Shown here piece by piece: positions 55,431 to 64,000 of a DNA stretch of 64,000 nucleotides (positions are counted from its first letter, which is position 1; each line of letters begins with the position of its first letter). Below the pieces are notes generated by a model, which searched no databases, was not told the origin of the DNA, and worked only from the letters and a program-made list of their open reading frames with translations. Source of the DNA: Fontisphaera persica (lineage in GTDB: Bacteria; Verrucomicrobiota; Verrucomicrobiia; Limisphaerales; Fontisphaeraceae); NCBI RefSeq assembly GCF_024832785.1, contig NZ_CP116615.1, positions 1,984,001 to 2,048,000 on the forward strand. Reading direction: 5' to 3'. The translations under genes were made by a program, and so were the position numbers.

Positions 55431-56553
55431 CGAGCGCCTCTTTCAACGGGCACACGCGCACCTGCTCATGCACCGGGTAGCTCTCCCGGCCCGGATACAC
55501 GATCCATGCCCGTTCCAGTTTCAAATCCTTCAGCGCGATATGGAGCGATTTGGTCATCACCGGCGCGTCCTGATACTTGATCTCGAAGCCCCAGCGTTTC
55601 CCCTTGGCCAGCACCATCAAATCCAGCTCCGCCCGGCCATGCGTGGCCCAGAAGTAGGCGTTGCGTTCTCCGACCCGCGACAGGATTTGCTCGATGACAA
55701 ATCCCTCCCACGACGCCCCCAGTTTCGGGTGCCCCTGCAACGCCCCCAGGCCCGGGATGCCGAGCAGCGCGTGCAGCAGCCCCGAATCCCGCACATAGAC
55801 CTTGGGCGATTTGACGATGCGCTTGCCTGCGTTCTCAAACCACGGCCGAAGTTGCCGCACCATGAACGCGCCGCTCATCGTGTCCAAATACCGTCGCGCC
55901 GCATGGTGCGTTACCCCGAGCGATGCGCCAATTTCGGAGCCGTTCCAGATGCCTCCGTGGTAGTGAGCGAGCATCGTCCAGAACCGGTGCAGCGTCACCG
56001 GCGGCACCTGGATGCCCAGCATCGGGATGTCCCGTTGCAGGAACGTCTGTACAAAATCCTCCCGCCACTTGAGGCTCGATGGTTCATCCGGCGCCAGGAA
56101 CAGATCTGGAAATCCTCCGCGCACCCAAAGCTCCGTTTGCCGCTCGACCCCCGTCTCGCCCAGCGTGAATCCCCCATGTCCACGAAATACACCCGCCCCG
56201 CCAGCGTCTCCGAGCATTTCTTCATCAGGTCCGGCGACGCGCTGCCGAGCAACAGAAAGCGGCAGGGCGACGGCTTCCGGTCCGCCAACACCCGCAACAA
56301 CGGCATCAGGTCCGGACGCTGGTGTATTTCGTCCAGGATCACCAGCCCGCGCCGCCTCCAACACCGTCAGCGGATGCTCTAACCGCGCCAGGTCGCGCGG
56401 ATTCTCCAGGTCGTAATAGGTGGCAGCCTGCTTTTCCCCGATCATCCGGGCCAGCGTCGTCTTGCCGCACTGACGCGGCCCGAGAATCAGGGTCACCGGG
56501 CTGAGCTTCAGCCCATCGTTCACCGTCTCAACCAGTTCAGGGCGCGGTATCAT
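55408..56553 (-). pseudogene. AAA ATPase with DUF4143 domain, copy 1, with a shifted central segment
   Basis: From the ATG at 56553 (MIPRPELVETVNDGLKLSP) the protein has Walker A LILGPRQCGKTTLARMIG and the C-terminal DUF4143 domain (YVRDSGLLHALLGIPG, LGASWEGFVIEQILSR, ELDLMVLAKGKRWGFEIKYQ). The frame stays open throughout, but the middle is in the wrong frame: the expected Walker B (LVILDEIHQRPDLMPLL) and sensor segment (RFLLLGSASPDLMKKCSE) are read only in another frame between about 56345 and 56170. A one-base gain and a one-base loss bracket this part. As sequenced it would be inactive. COG1373 ATPases are common and their function is poorly known. A near-copy lies immediately upstream. 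Confidence 0.8.
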
Positions 56554-56643
56554 CTTGATGTTAGAAATATGGACGAGCACCATCCAAAATGCAAGAACAT
56601 CGTTGGCGATCCTGTTTTTATTGAGGTTTTCGAGCGGCATGGA

Positions 56644-56712
56644 ACGGCGAACGGTGAATGGCGAACGAAGGCGGCATTCACCGTTCGCCATTCGCCATTC
56701 ACTATTTGCCCC
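56644..56712. repeat. Palindromic heptamer element E2
   Basis: Left arm GGCGAACGGTGAATGGCGAA (56644-56663 and a little beyond), a very short loop, right arm with GTTCGCCATTCGCCATTC (about 56683-56700). It separates the two DUF4143 ATPase genes, and the stop codon of copy 2 lies inside the right arm, as for copy 1 and E1. Confidence 0.83.
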
Positions 56713-57586
56713 TCGCCAGTTCATCGAGCACCTCTTTCAACAGGCACACGCTCACCTGCTCATGCACCGGGTAGCTCTCCCGGCCCGGATACACGATCCA
56801 CACCCGTTCCAGCTTCAAGTCCTCCAGCGCGATATGGAGCGATTTCGTCATCACCGGCGCGTCGGCGCACTTGAATCTGACGCCGTAGCGTTTGCCGCCC
56901 AGCATCAGCATCAAGTCCAGCTCCGCGCCGCTGGGCGTGCCCCAATAGAACGCCTCCTCCGCCCCCGCCACACTCAACGCTTGTCCCAGGGCGAAGCCCT
57001 CCCACGACGCTCCCAGCTTCGGATGCCCCAGCAGGGCGTCGTGGGTGCCGATGCCGAGCAACCGATGCAGCAGCCCGCTGTCCCGCACATAGACCTTCGG
57101 GGCCTTGTATTGCCGCTTGCCCAAATTCTCGAACCACGGCGGCAACTGCCGCAGCAGAAATGTCCCCGTCAGCAGGTCGAGATAATTCCGCACGGTCGTC
57201 TCGGAGACACCGAATGCCCGCGCCAGTTCCGCGCCGTTCCAAATCTGCGCGTGGTAATGCGCCACCATCATCCAGAACCGCCGCAACGCTTCTGCCGGGA
57301 TGCGCACCCCCAACTGCGGAATGTCCCGCGTCAAAAACGTGCGGATGAACCCCTGCCGCCAGCGCTATGAGGCTGGCTCGTTCGGCGCAAGGAACGACCG
57401 GGGCATCCCGCCACGCAGCCACAGCTTGGACGCCTCCTCCAAATCGAAATACCGGGCCTTGCATTTGGCGGCCACCTGCTGCGCCAGGGTGGTCTTCCCA
57501 CATTGGCGCGGCCCCAGCAGGGCGCACACCGGGCTCTCCGCCAGCGCGGTTTCGACAGCTTCCAGGGCGGCAGAACGACGAATCAT
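56702..57586 (-). pseudogene. AAA ATPase with DUF4143 domain, copy 2, with internal deletion
   Basis: From the ATG at 57586 (MIRRSAALEAVETALAESP) the sequence has Walker A CALLGPRQCGKTTLAQQV and then YFDLEEA. At this point it jumps directly to SKLWLRGGMPRSFLAPNEP, so about 130-140 residues with Walker B and the sensor motifs are missing. A stop follows near 57365. The DUF4143 part resumes in another frame (MTRDIPQLGVRIPAEALRRF, VRDSGLLHRLLGIGTHD, LGASWEGFALGQALSV). The last 40 residues (APVMTKSLHIALxDLKLERx to the end) are almost identical to copy 1, while the rest has diverged. Confidence 0.82.
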
Positions 57587-57617
57587 AGCTCCTCGTATTT
57601 CCCCAACACTCGGTTCG

Positions 57618-57706
57618 GAAATGCAAGGACGTTCCCGCCTATCCTCCGGCTCGGCAGCTCGCGGGCATGCCTGTATTCCTGGAATGCAACTCCCGAAATG
57701 CAAGGA
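57618..57706. repeat. Short direct repeats upstream of ATPase copy 2
   Basis: GAAATGCAAGGA occurs at 57618-57629 and again at 57695-57706, with a related GGAATGCAA between them. The 209-base gap 57587-57795 otherwise holds no gene and leads into element E3. Confidence 0.5.
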
Positions 57707-57710
57707 GGGC

Positions 57711-57803
57711 GAATAGCGAGTGGTAAATGGCCAATGCTGTCGCCGACCACGCGCAACTCACTGTTCGCTGTTCGCCATTCGCCATTCGCCATTCGCTATT
57801 CGC
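57711..57803. repeat. Palindromic heptamer element E3
   Basis: Left arm GAATAGCGAGTGGTAAATGG (57711-57730), a loop of about 35 bases, then a right arm with GTTCGCCATTCGCCATTCGC (about 57770-57795) and one more CTATTCGCG. The methyltransferase stop codon at 57796-57798 lies within its right end. Confidence 0.83.
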
Positions 57804-59540
57804 GCCGATAGGCCGCCAGGCAGTCCTCCTTGAACTTGTAGCGACCGTGTTTGGCGATTTCGAGGCGGGCAAGGACTTCAAAGCTGTCCAAGACCACTTC
57901 GTATTGGGCGCGGGTCAGGCCGTAGGCGTGGGCCACCAGCGCGTCAATCTCCACGTCCAGCGCGTATCGCTCCTCCGGGTTCCACGGGTGCGGCTCGCGG
58001 TTGAACAACCGGGCCACCGAGTGGCTCGTCAGCGACAGCTTGGCCGCGTGCTCCGCCACACGCGGGTCCAAAGTGCCCGGCAACGGCGCGGGGATTTGAG
58101 AGAGCATCCATGTCAATGCGACATGAGCGCCGGGCATGTGCCCGCGAACTAAAAATCAAAAGCTGTGGCATTGAACAGACCAGCGAAGCCAATCGCATTG
58201 GAAGGCTCAACTGCCAGGACAGGTAAGGTGTGAGTTGCCGGAAACTGCGGAAGAATACATCCGCGAGCGCACCTTTGGTCTGTCCATGACCTGGAAATGT
58301 CGCGGATTCCAAATAGGACTTTGCTGCCTACTACCTTTCGGAATCGCTGTTGAGCCTCCGTTGCGAGCATCCAGTAACGCGGTTCAATTTCAAACTCCGG
58401 CCACGCTTTCTCCTCGTCGGTCGGTTCCTTCAGTCCCGGCGACACGCCATACTTGTTCGGCCCGTTGTAGCCCGCGTAGGTTTTGGCGCGGTGGTCGTAG
58501 CGGTTGGCCAGTTGGCCTTCGTAGAGCGGCAGGGCTTCCTCGATGTCCGTGGGCTGGTCGAACAAAGCCGATGGCCCGCGTCGGACTGCGGGCAGCGTTT
58601 GCGGCGGAAAATCATGTCGCGCCCCAGCTCCCAGCCGTCCCGCTCCAGGTCTTCGCGCCGCAGGAACAGTTCCTGGTCGCCGCTGGAGTGGAACAGGGTC
58701 GCATACTTCAGCCCCCACGGATTCGAGCCGCCTTTGTCGAAGTCCAGCAACGCCAGCTTTGAGCCGGGTTGGAGCGTGCGCCGGTGGATGTCCAGGGCGA
58801 CCTCGAACTCCTCCCCGCGCCGGAAGGAAGTCAGCGTGGCAGTCTTGGGGTTGAGCGTCTTGAGAATCTCGAAGGTGAAGTGCTGGCGCGGGCGGCTGCG
58901 GGCTTCCTCCACGCTCCAGTTCAAGATGCTGGCCTGGAAGCCACGGGCCTTGTCCCCCTTCGCTCCCGCGCCTCGCAGGCCCAGCACCACGAATCGTTCC
59001 TTGGCGTCCACATCGGCGAAGATCATCGAAGTGCCGGTCGGGCCGCCGTTCACATGGTCGTGGAACTCCTCAATCTGATCGTTGCGAAGCAGGCGATGGA
59101 ACACGCCGGTCGCGCTCTTGTCCGTGCCGAGCGCCGTCTTGACGATGATGCCCGCGCGTCCATTGGGCCGCAGCGCGTCGGCCACGGTGTCGGTGAACAG
59201 CAGGTAGGTGTTCGGCTCGTGCTCGGAGGGGCTGAAGCGGCCACAGTTCCTCATGTATTCGGCCAGCCGGTCGTAGGCCCGCTGGGCCAGCCGCCATTTG
59301 CGCCAGAGGGCGGGGTTGCTCTGTTGCAGCGCGGCAATGGCCGCCCGGCGCGGGGCGCTGGGCAGTGAGGCGATGTTGGGGTCGTGCGGCGTGAACCATT
59401 CCTGCTCGTTGATCTTCACCTGTTCCCACGGCGGGTTGCCCACGAAACAATCGAACCCACCACGGGCGGCAATTTCCGGGAAGCGCAAGGGCCAGTGGAA
59501 GGCGGGGAACTCGGCGAGAAGCTCCGCAGCAGCGGAGCAT

Positions 59541-59693
59541 TGTGAATGGTGAGTGGCGAATGGCGAATGGTTGTCAGCCGCGTCTTCCATTCGCGATTCG
59601 CCATTCGCGATTCGCTCTCCCCATTCGCGATTCGCTCTCCCCATTCGCGATTCGCTCTCCCCATTCGCGATTCGCGATTCGCCATTCGCTCCC
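59541..59693. repeat. Palindromic heptamer element E4, inside the methyltransferase gene
   Basis: Left arm with GTGGCGAATGGCGAATGG (59552-59569), a loop of 16 bases, then CCATTCGCGATTCGCCATTC and three copies of CTCTCCCCATTCGCGATTCG up to about 59690. Read in the gene's frame it adds about 50 residues of the NGESRIA and HSPFAT type between VLEQ and AAELLAEFPAFHW with no stop codon. It lies ahead of motif IV, so a translated product would carry a disordered loop there. Confidence 0.85.
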
Positions 59694-60390
59694 TGCTCAA
59701 GCACTCTGCGGTAATCCTCGGTCGTCGGCGCGGGCGCGCCCACTTCGTGGCTCCAGAAGAAGGTCGCCGTCCAGAGGTCCGCCGCCGCTTTGAACCGGCG
59801 ATAGGCTTCGGACTCCATGTAGCCATTGAAGGCCGCGTCTTTCTTCTCCACGTCGCCGGGGATGCGTTCTTCCTCGGCCATGACGGCGGGGAAGTCCACG
59901 CGGATGTCGGGCTTGGGCGGCAACTGGCCCAGTTCGCCCTGGCCCTGGATTGCCAAGTCGTTCGCCTGGTAGGCGGACTGCAAGAAAGCCCGCAGCCGCC
60001 GCGCCTCCTCGTCCTTGCCGCCGCTGCCGGGCACGGAGTAGGCGTCCCGCGGGATGATGCTCGGCACGTTGAGCAGCGGCCAGCCGACCAGGCTGTCGCC
60101 ATGCTGGATGCGGTGGTCGAGGAAGGAGAGCGGCAGGTTCGGCACCGCGCAGTGAATCCAGAGCGCGACCTTGCACAGGCTCGACCGCGAAGGCGTCCTT
60201 GTCCACGCCGTAGATGCAGTGGGCCAGGACATCGCGCCGGGCTTCCTGCAACGCCGCCTCGGTGGGCTTGTCGCCATCGGCGCGGACGGTCGCCAGGGCC
60301 AGGGCCAGCCGGTCAATCGCCCCGACCAGAATGGCCCCGCTGCCGCAGGCTGGGTCGCAGACGCGGATGTCCAGCACGGCGTGCTGGGCG

Positions 60391-60977
60391 AAGAGTGAAT
60401 GGCGAATGGCGAATGGGGTGGAGTTCCAGAGCGCCTCGATTTGTTCGGGTGAATGGTGAATGGCGAATGGCGAGTGGTGTTCAGCGGTGTCCCCCATTTG
60501 CGATTCACTATTCCCCATTCGCTTGCGCCCATTTGCTATTCGCGATTCTCCATTCGCTTCTGGAGCGACCGCTCCAGGGCCAGAAGTTGCTTGCCCAGCA
60601 GCGCGGTCTCCTTGAGGAGAGCTTCCACTTCCTGCGTCGTGGCATAGCCCAAGTCCGCGCTGAGGATCATCTGCGTCTCCACCTCCGTCCGGCTGCCGTT
60701 GGCCCGTCGCAGGCCCTGGATGAACTCCGCTGTATAGTGCCGTCCCCAGCCCTCGGCCACGTTTGACGGAATGGACACCCCCGCCCGCCGCAGTTGCGAG
60801 ACCAGTCCAAACTTCTCCTCGTCGGGGAACTTCGCCGTGAGTTGATATAGTTTCCTGGCCAACCGGCGTCCCAGTTGCCAGACCTCCAGGTCGCGATAGT
60901 CGTTGATTTGCATAATTGAGGAACGCGGCGCGATACGGCCCGCTGACCATTCGCCATTCACCATTCGCCACTCGCTT
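60391..60977. repeat. Compound heptamer element E5 carrying a four-helix-bundle gene, inside the methyltransferase gene
   Basis: Left heptamer arms at 60396-60416 and 60452-60478 (GAATGGCGAATGGCGA), right-type arms at 60494-60550 (CCATTTGCGATTC, CCATTCGC), then the S23-type gene, then a final arm GACCATTCGCCATTCACCAT near 60946. The whole block of about 600 bases separates DFLLSVSLDKLIAERLVEAK from HAVLDIRVCDPACGSG, which are adjacent in normal enzymes of this kind. The methyltransferase frame is open across the entire block. Confidence 0.83.
60536..60913 (-). CDS. Four-helix-bundle protein (S23 / 23S rRNA intervening-sequence family)
   Basis: 125 residues: MQINDYRDLEVWQLGRRLAR, YQLTAKFPDEEKFGLVSQLR, RAGVSIPSNVAEGWGR, FIQGLRRANGSRTEVETQM, then two more helices ending ALERSLQKRMENRE. 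This is the classic four-helix-bundle family first seen in intervening sequences of 23S rRNA and now common near diversity-generating and repeat elements. The family's molecular role is not settled; the conserved basic patch suggests RNA or DNA binding. The gene is intact and lies on the same strand as the methyltransferase but in another frame, with heptamer arms on both sides. Its last codons (MENRE) are themselves made of the repeat. Confidence 0.9.
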   Translation of the reverse strand: MQINDYRDLEVWQLGRRLARKLYQLTAKFPDEEKFGLVSQLRRAGVSIPSNVAEGWGRHYTAEFIQGLRRANGSRTEVETQMILSADLGYATTQEVEALLKETALLGKQLLALERSLQKRMENRE

Positions 60978-62376
60978 CGCCTCGACGAGCCGTTCGGCGA
61001 TCAACTTGTCGAGCGAGACCGAAAGCAGGAAGTCCACCAGCGCCGGGCGCGTGTAGTGCGCCCCCAGGTCTTTGCGCTCGGTGCTCAGGGACGCCAGGTA
61101 AACCGCACCCGCAGGCACGATGAAGCCTTCGGCCTCGGTCGGCGCGTGGGCCAACCGGAGCGTGTAGCTCAGCAATGTCTCATAGACCGAGCCCAGTTCC
61201 TCGACGCCGAGTTCCGCGTAGTTGACCCGCTGCTGGAAGTTCTCCACCCGCACATGGGTCAGTTTCTCGATGGCTTTGAGCAGAAACTTGTTCTCGCACG
61301 ATTGCGCCATCAGGTGCGGCGTGCGCTTGAGATCGAACAACTGGCCGTTGAAGGGGAACACGCCGATTTCGGGTGCGCCCTGGGACAACATCTTGAAGGT
61401 GACCTTCAACCCTTCCCACAGGTCGCACCGGTGCGGCTCAACGGTCTTGCGCTCGGCCAGCCGCGCCAGGGCCGCGATGGAGTAGGTCTCGGCATAGAGG
61501 CCCTCAGCGGGCAGCATCCGGCGTTGCTCGGCAAACAGGAGGAACAGGATGCGGTAGATGACCAGCAGCAGCTCGTGGTAGAGCGCACGGGCGGCCTTCG
61601 GGTCATCGAGCATCTGCCGGAGCTGCGGGCTGAACAGGCCCTCCGCCAGGGCTTCGATGGCTCGTGCTGGCGGCCAATCTGAATGCCCTCGGCCTGGCTG
61701 GACTCGAACAGGGATTCGAGCGGGATTTTGGTGCGGTCGGGAGCCAGCTCGAACCGGTTGCGATGGCAAAACCGAAACAGCGCCCGGAAGGCGGCAAAGT
61801 CGCGGGTCTCAAAGATGGCATCGAGGTCGAAGCCAACGAACGCCTTGGTGAAGACGTGGTGGAAATCGCGCAGGAGCCGGAGCTGCCGACCGTTGGCCAC
61901 GATGCCCCAGGTCGCCGGGCTGTTGTTCAGGTAATGCTGGAGTTCTTCGTGCGGTGACTTGCCGCCCCGGCCCGGTGCTTCGTCCAGGCTGCCTTTGACC
62001 AGGTGAATCGGAGGCGCACCGTCGCCCTCCCAGCCCAGGAAATTGATGTCGAAACTCTCGCGGCCATCCTGGCTTTTGAGTTTGGGCTGGTAAGTCTCCT
62101 TGAAGTCGAGCAGGCGCAGCAACTGACGCAGCCACTTCTCGCGCAGCTCGCTCAGCGACAGCGCATCAAGATTTTGGCGATGCCGTCGTAGTGCTCGCAG
62201 GCGAGCTGGAAGGTCGCCTCCAAGGTTTCGGCGAACTGGGCCGGGGGTCGGGATCGTGACCGCTCCACCCGAACTTGGACGGCTGGAACTCGCCCCGGCG
62301 CGGCGCGTCCGACAGGGCATCCGCCAGGATGGCCGGCGAGATCAACCCACCGGAAACGTGGACGAGTTCGAGTGTG

Positions 62377-64000
62377 TCAGCCATGTGGTATGAGTAGGGT
62401 CAGGGTCAACAGGTCAACCGAAGCCACGCGCACGTCATCCATGCCCGCCGCCCACTGGGAGGCCATGCGGGCGATTTCGGATTGGCGCTGGACCAGCTTC
62501 TGGCGGCGGGCTTCGACCGCCTGGTTCATCAGGTCTTTCAGGCCCGGCGCGGCCAGGGCATCGGCGGCGGCTTCCGCTACATCTTTCGCGGTGAACTGGT
62601 GTGGATGCGGTGCTGCCCGGAGCAGATCCATCGGATCTTTGTCCACGGCCTGGCCGCCATACGGTTTGAACGCAAGCGGGATCAATTCTTCCATCAGCAC
62701 AGGCGGCTCGGACGCAGTGACGAACCGGGCCAGAATGTGGACGACGGCGGTGACTTCCTTGACCTCCTTCGAGCCACGGGCGGCGACACGCCCGCTCTCG
62801 GTGCCCGCCAGGGTGTGCTGGACGCCTTCGACCAACCGGCGAACCAGCGGATGGGCCAGGTCGAGCAGATCGAGGTCGGGATCATCGCGGGCGATTTTGG
62901 GATCGAACGTGCAGACCAGACTCGTCACCCAGGTCGTTGAACGTGGTGCCGCGCAGGGTGAGCTTCCAGGTGCCATCGGCTTGCTGGATGGCGCTGGCGC
63001 GGAACTGCTCCAGGGCCGACAGCACGAACGCCTGGATTTCAGACGGGGCACCCACCGTGCGGTAGGTCTGCTGGAGCGCCTGCTCGACTTGGGGTAGCCG
63101 GATTTGCTCCTGACCGTAGAACGACTCCTCCTTAATGCGCGCGATGCGCTCGCTCTCGGTGGACGCGACCCCGGCGTCCTGCATGACACCCGGCAGGGCA
63201 TCAGGCAGCTCGAAACCTGGAAGGTAGGATTCCGAGGTCGCACCAAACTCTTTGATGAGCCGCTTCAACTCCCGCGCCGACGAGAACATGATCGGGCAGA
63301 AGCCGTGCTGCTCGCGGATGCGCCCGGCTTTTTCGACGAGCACCCTCAGGATGGCGGTGTCGAGTTGGTCCTCGCGGACCAGGGTGTAGATGCCGACCCT
63401 GTCCTCCGGTTGGCCGTAGCGGTCCAGGCGGCCATTGCGTTGTTCGAGCCGGTTCGGGTTCCAGGGGAGTTCGACGTGGATCAGTTCAGCACAACCGCGC
63501 TGGAGATCGAGACCTTCGGAGATGCAATCGGTGCCGATGCACACGGCTTTGTCGGCGGTCTCAAAGGCGCGGTAGGTCGCCCGCCGCTCCTTCTGGTTCA
63601 TATCACCGTAGATGCTGAACACCTGGAGGTCCTTCAGCGGTCCATCGCCTTCGGCTTCCTTCTTCAGGGCTTTGACCAGGTAGTCCAAGGTGTCTTTGTA
63701 GCGTGTGAATATGAGCGCACGAGGAGCGCGGGGGTGCCGCTTCAGAACTTCCGGGAGGATTTTGAGCAACGTCTGCAACTTGCCATCCTGTTTGGTCGTG
63801 ACCTTCTTCGCCAGGGCGATCAGCTTGTCGATCTCCTCGATCTCTTTGGGCTGGCCGCGATGGCGGCGGTGTCCAGACGTTTCCACCGGCTCTCGTCGTC
63901 CAGGTCTTGCGTGGAGTCCTGGTCGAGGACGATGGACTCGGCTTCGGTCTCGTTGGCCGGGGCCGCGCCAGTCTGGGAACTCATCCGTTTACGGGCGGCG
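62377..64000 (-). pseudogene. SNF2-type helicase C-terminal part (DrmD-like), frameshifted, runs off right edge
   Basis: The visible part holds the second RecA-like lobe: ALIFTRYKDTLDYLVKALKK, VFSIYGDMNQKERRATYRAF, CIGTDCISEGLDLQRGCAEL and NRLEQRNGRLDRYGQ (motif VI). A long helical C-terminus ends LTLTLLIPHG, and the stop overlaps the methyltransferase ATG. The N-terminal lobe with Walker A and DEAH lies beyond 64000. Two frame changes are visible, near 63855 (loss of one C gives AAIAAQPKEIEEIDK) and near 62930 (RGTTFNDLG into LVCTFDPKIARDDPD). Large SNF2-like helicases followed by an adenine methylase are the first two genes of DISARM class 1. Another COG0553 defence helicase is possible. 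Confidence 0.8.

Larger units (their letters stand above)
57796..62384 (-). pseudogene. Adenine-specific DNA methyltransferase (DrmMI/PglX/Eco57I type), frameshifted and carrying two insertions
   Basis: Starts at an ATG at 62384 that overlaps the helicase stop by eight bases. The assembled protein runs MADTLELVHVSGGLISP, a large N-terminal helical part, GAHYTRPALVDFLLS, motif I VCDPACGSGAIL (near 60345), GVDKDAFAVELCKVALW, motif IV FVGNPPWEQVKIN (near 59430), then target-recognition sequence ending DCLAAYRRE. Such enzymes make N6-methyladenine. Frameshifts lie near 62250, 62160, 61670, 60165 (an extra C), 58590 and 58140. Two insertions of (GCGAATG)n sequence, E4 and E5, sit within the gene; both leave the surrounding frame open, and E5 holds a separate gene. 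Domain content and position next to the SNF2 helicase match DISARM class 1. As sequenced no full-length product can form. Confidence 0.85.

Noticed and set aside
59541-60977. CRISPR array
   Set aside because: The repeat unit is 7 bp, tandem, and inverted between the two arms. There are no spacers of constant length and no cas genes.
50011-64000. BREX or Pgl system
   Set aside because: The methylase is PglX-like, but there is no PglZ, BrxC or Lon-like gene in the visible part, and the SNF2 and DUF1998 helicases fit DISARM or Druantia better.
46446-64000. Second copy of the tRNA-Ala 3' end (attR) within the window
   Set aside because: I did not find a convincing repeat of GTTCGAGTCTCGTCGGCTCC to the right. 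The other boundary is probably outside the window.

Overview
The window looks like a chromosomal segment of a GC-rich, Gram-negative member of the Verrucomicrobiota, most likely from the Limisphaera/Pedosphaera side of the phylum. This is an inference from several things seen together: very large secreted proteins built from FG-GAP, lectin, LamG and PPC-type modules, C-termini of the FFRL/FYRA style, a BY-kinase exopolysaccharide operon, an EF-G paralogue, and (GCGAATG)n palindromic repeats. No rRNA or other firm marker is present.

Layout. 1-991 (minus): 5' part of a UbiD decarboxylase. 1117-5464 (plus): envelope-polysaccharide operon with a Wzc-like co-polymerase/tyrosine kinase, a GT2 and a GT4 glycosyltransferase; the last two overlap by ATGA. 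5593-6858: cupin/mannose-6-phosphate-isomerase-like protein with a clear terminator. 7086-9353: dihydroxy-acid dehydratase (ilvD) carrying a large NTF2/SnoaL-like insertion. 9568-12106 (minus): two-gene ABC exporter whose ATPase has a frameshift near its start. 12420-15717 (plus): EF-G-like GTPase and a DegT/DnrJ aminotransferase. 15797-42714 (minus): four tightly packed genes for secreted proteins, headed by one uninterrupted 20.4-kb gene for a 6,809-residue modular protein that ends in a Hint (intein/Hedgehog-type) domain; a secreted S8 protease is divergent at 42892-44907. 45104-46280: hypA-hypB nickel metallochaperones.

At 46370 a tRNA-Ala(GGC) marks the edge of an accessory island. Next to it lies a tyrosine integrase broken by frameshifts, then small DNA-binding genes, IS remnants, and from 50011 to the right edge a defence-like locus read entirely on the minus strand: SNF2-type helicase, adenine-specific DNA methyltransferase, two AAA/DUF4143 ATPases, and a large DUF1998-type helicase with a nuclease-like tail. 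The set resembles DISARM class 1 (helicase, methylase, DUF1998 helicase) without a visible PLD protein. Nearly every gene in it carries single-base indels or a deletion, while the 20-kb gene to its left carries none.

The most unusual feature of the island is a family of palindromic elements made of 7-bp units (GCGAATG arms facing CATTCGC arms). At least five copies lie between or inside the defence genes. Two are inserted within the methyltransferase gene without closing its reading frame, and one of these carries a complete gene for a four-helix-bundle (S23/IVP-like) protein. This combination, an open-frame palindromic insertion element with an S23-family cargo, is the best candidate here for an undescribed system.
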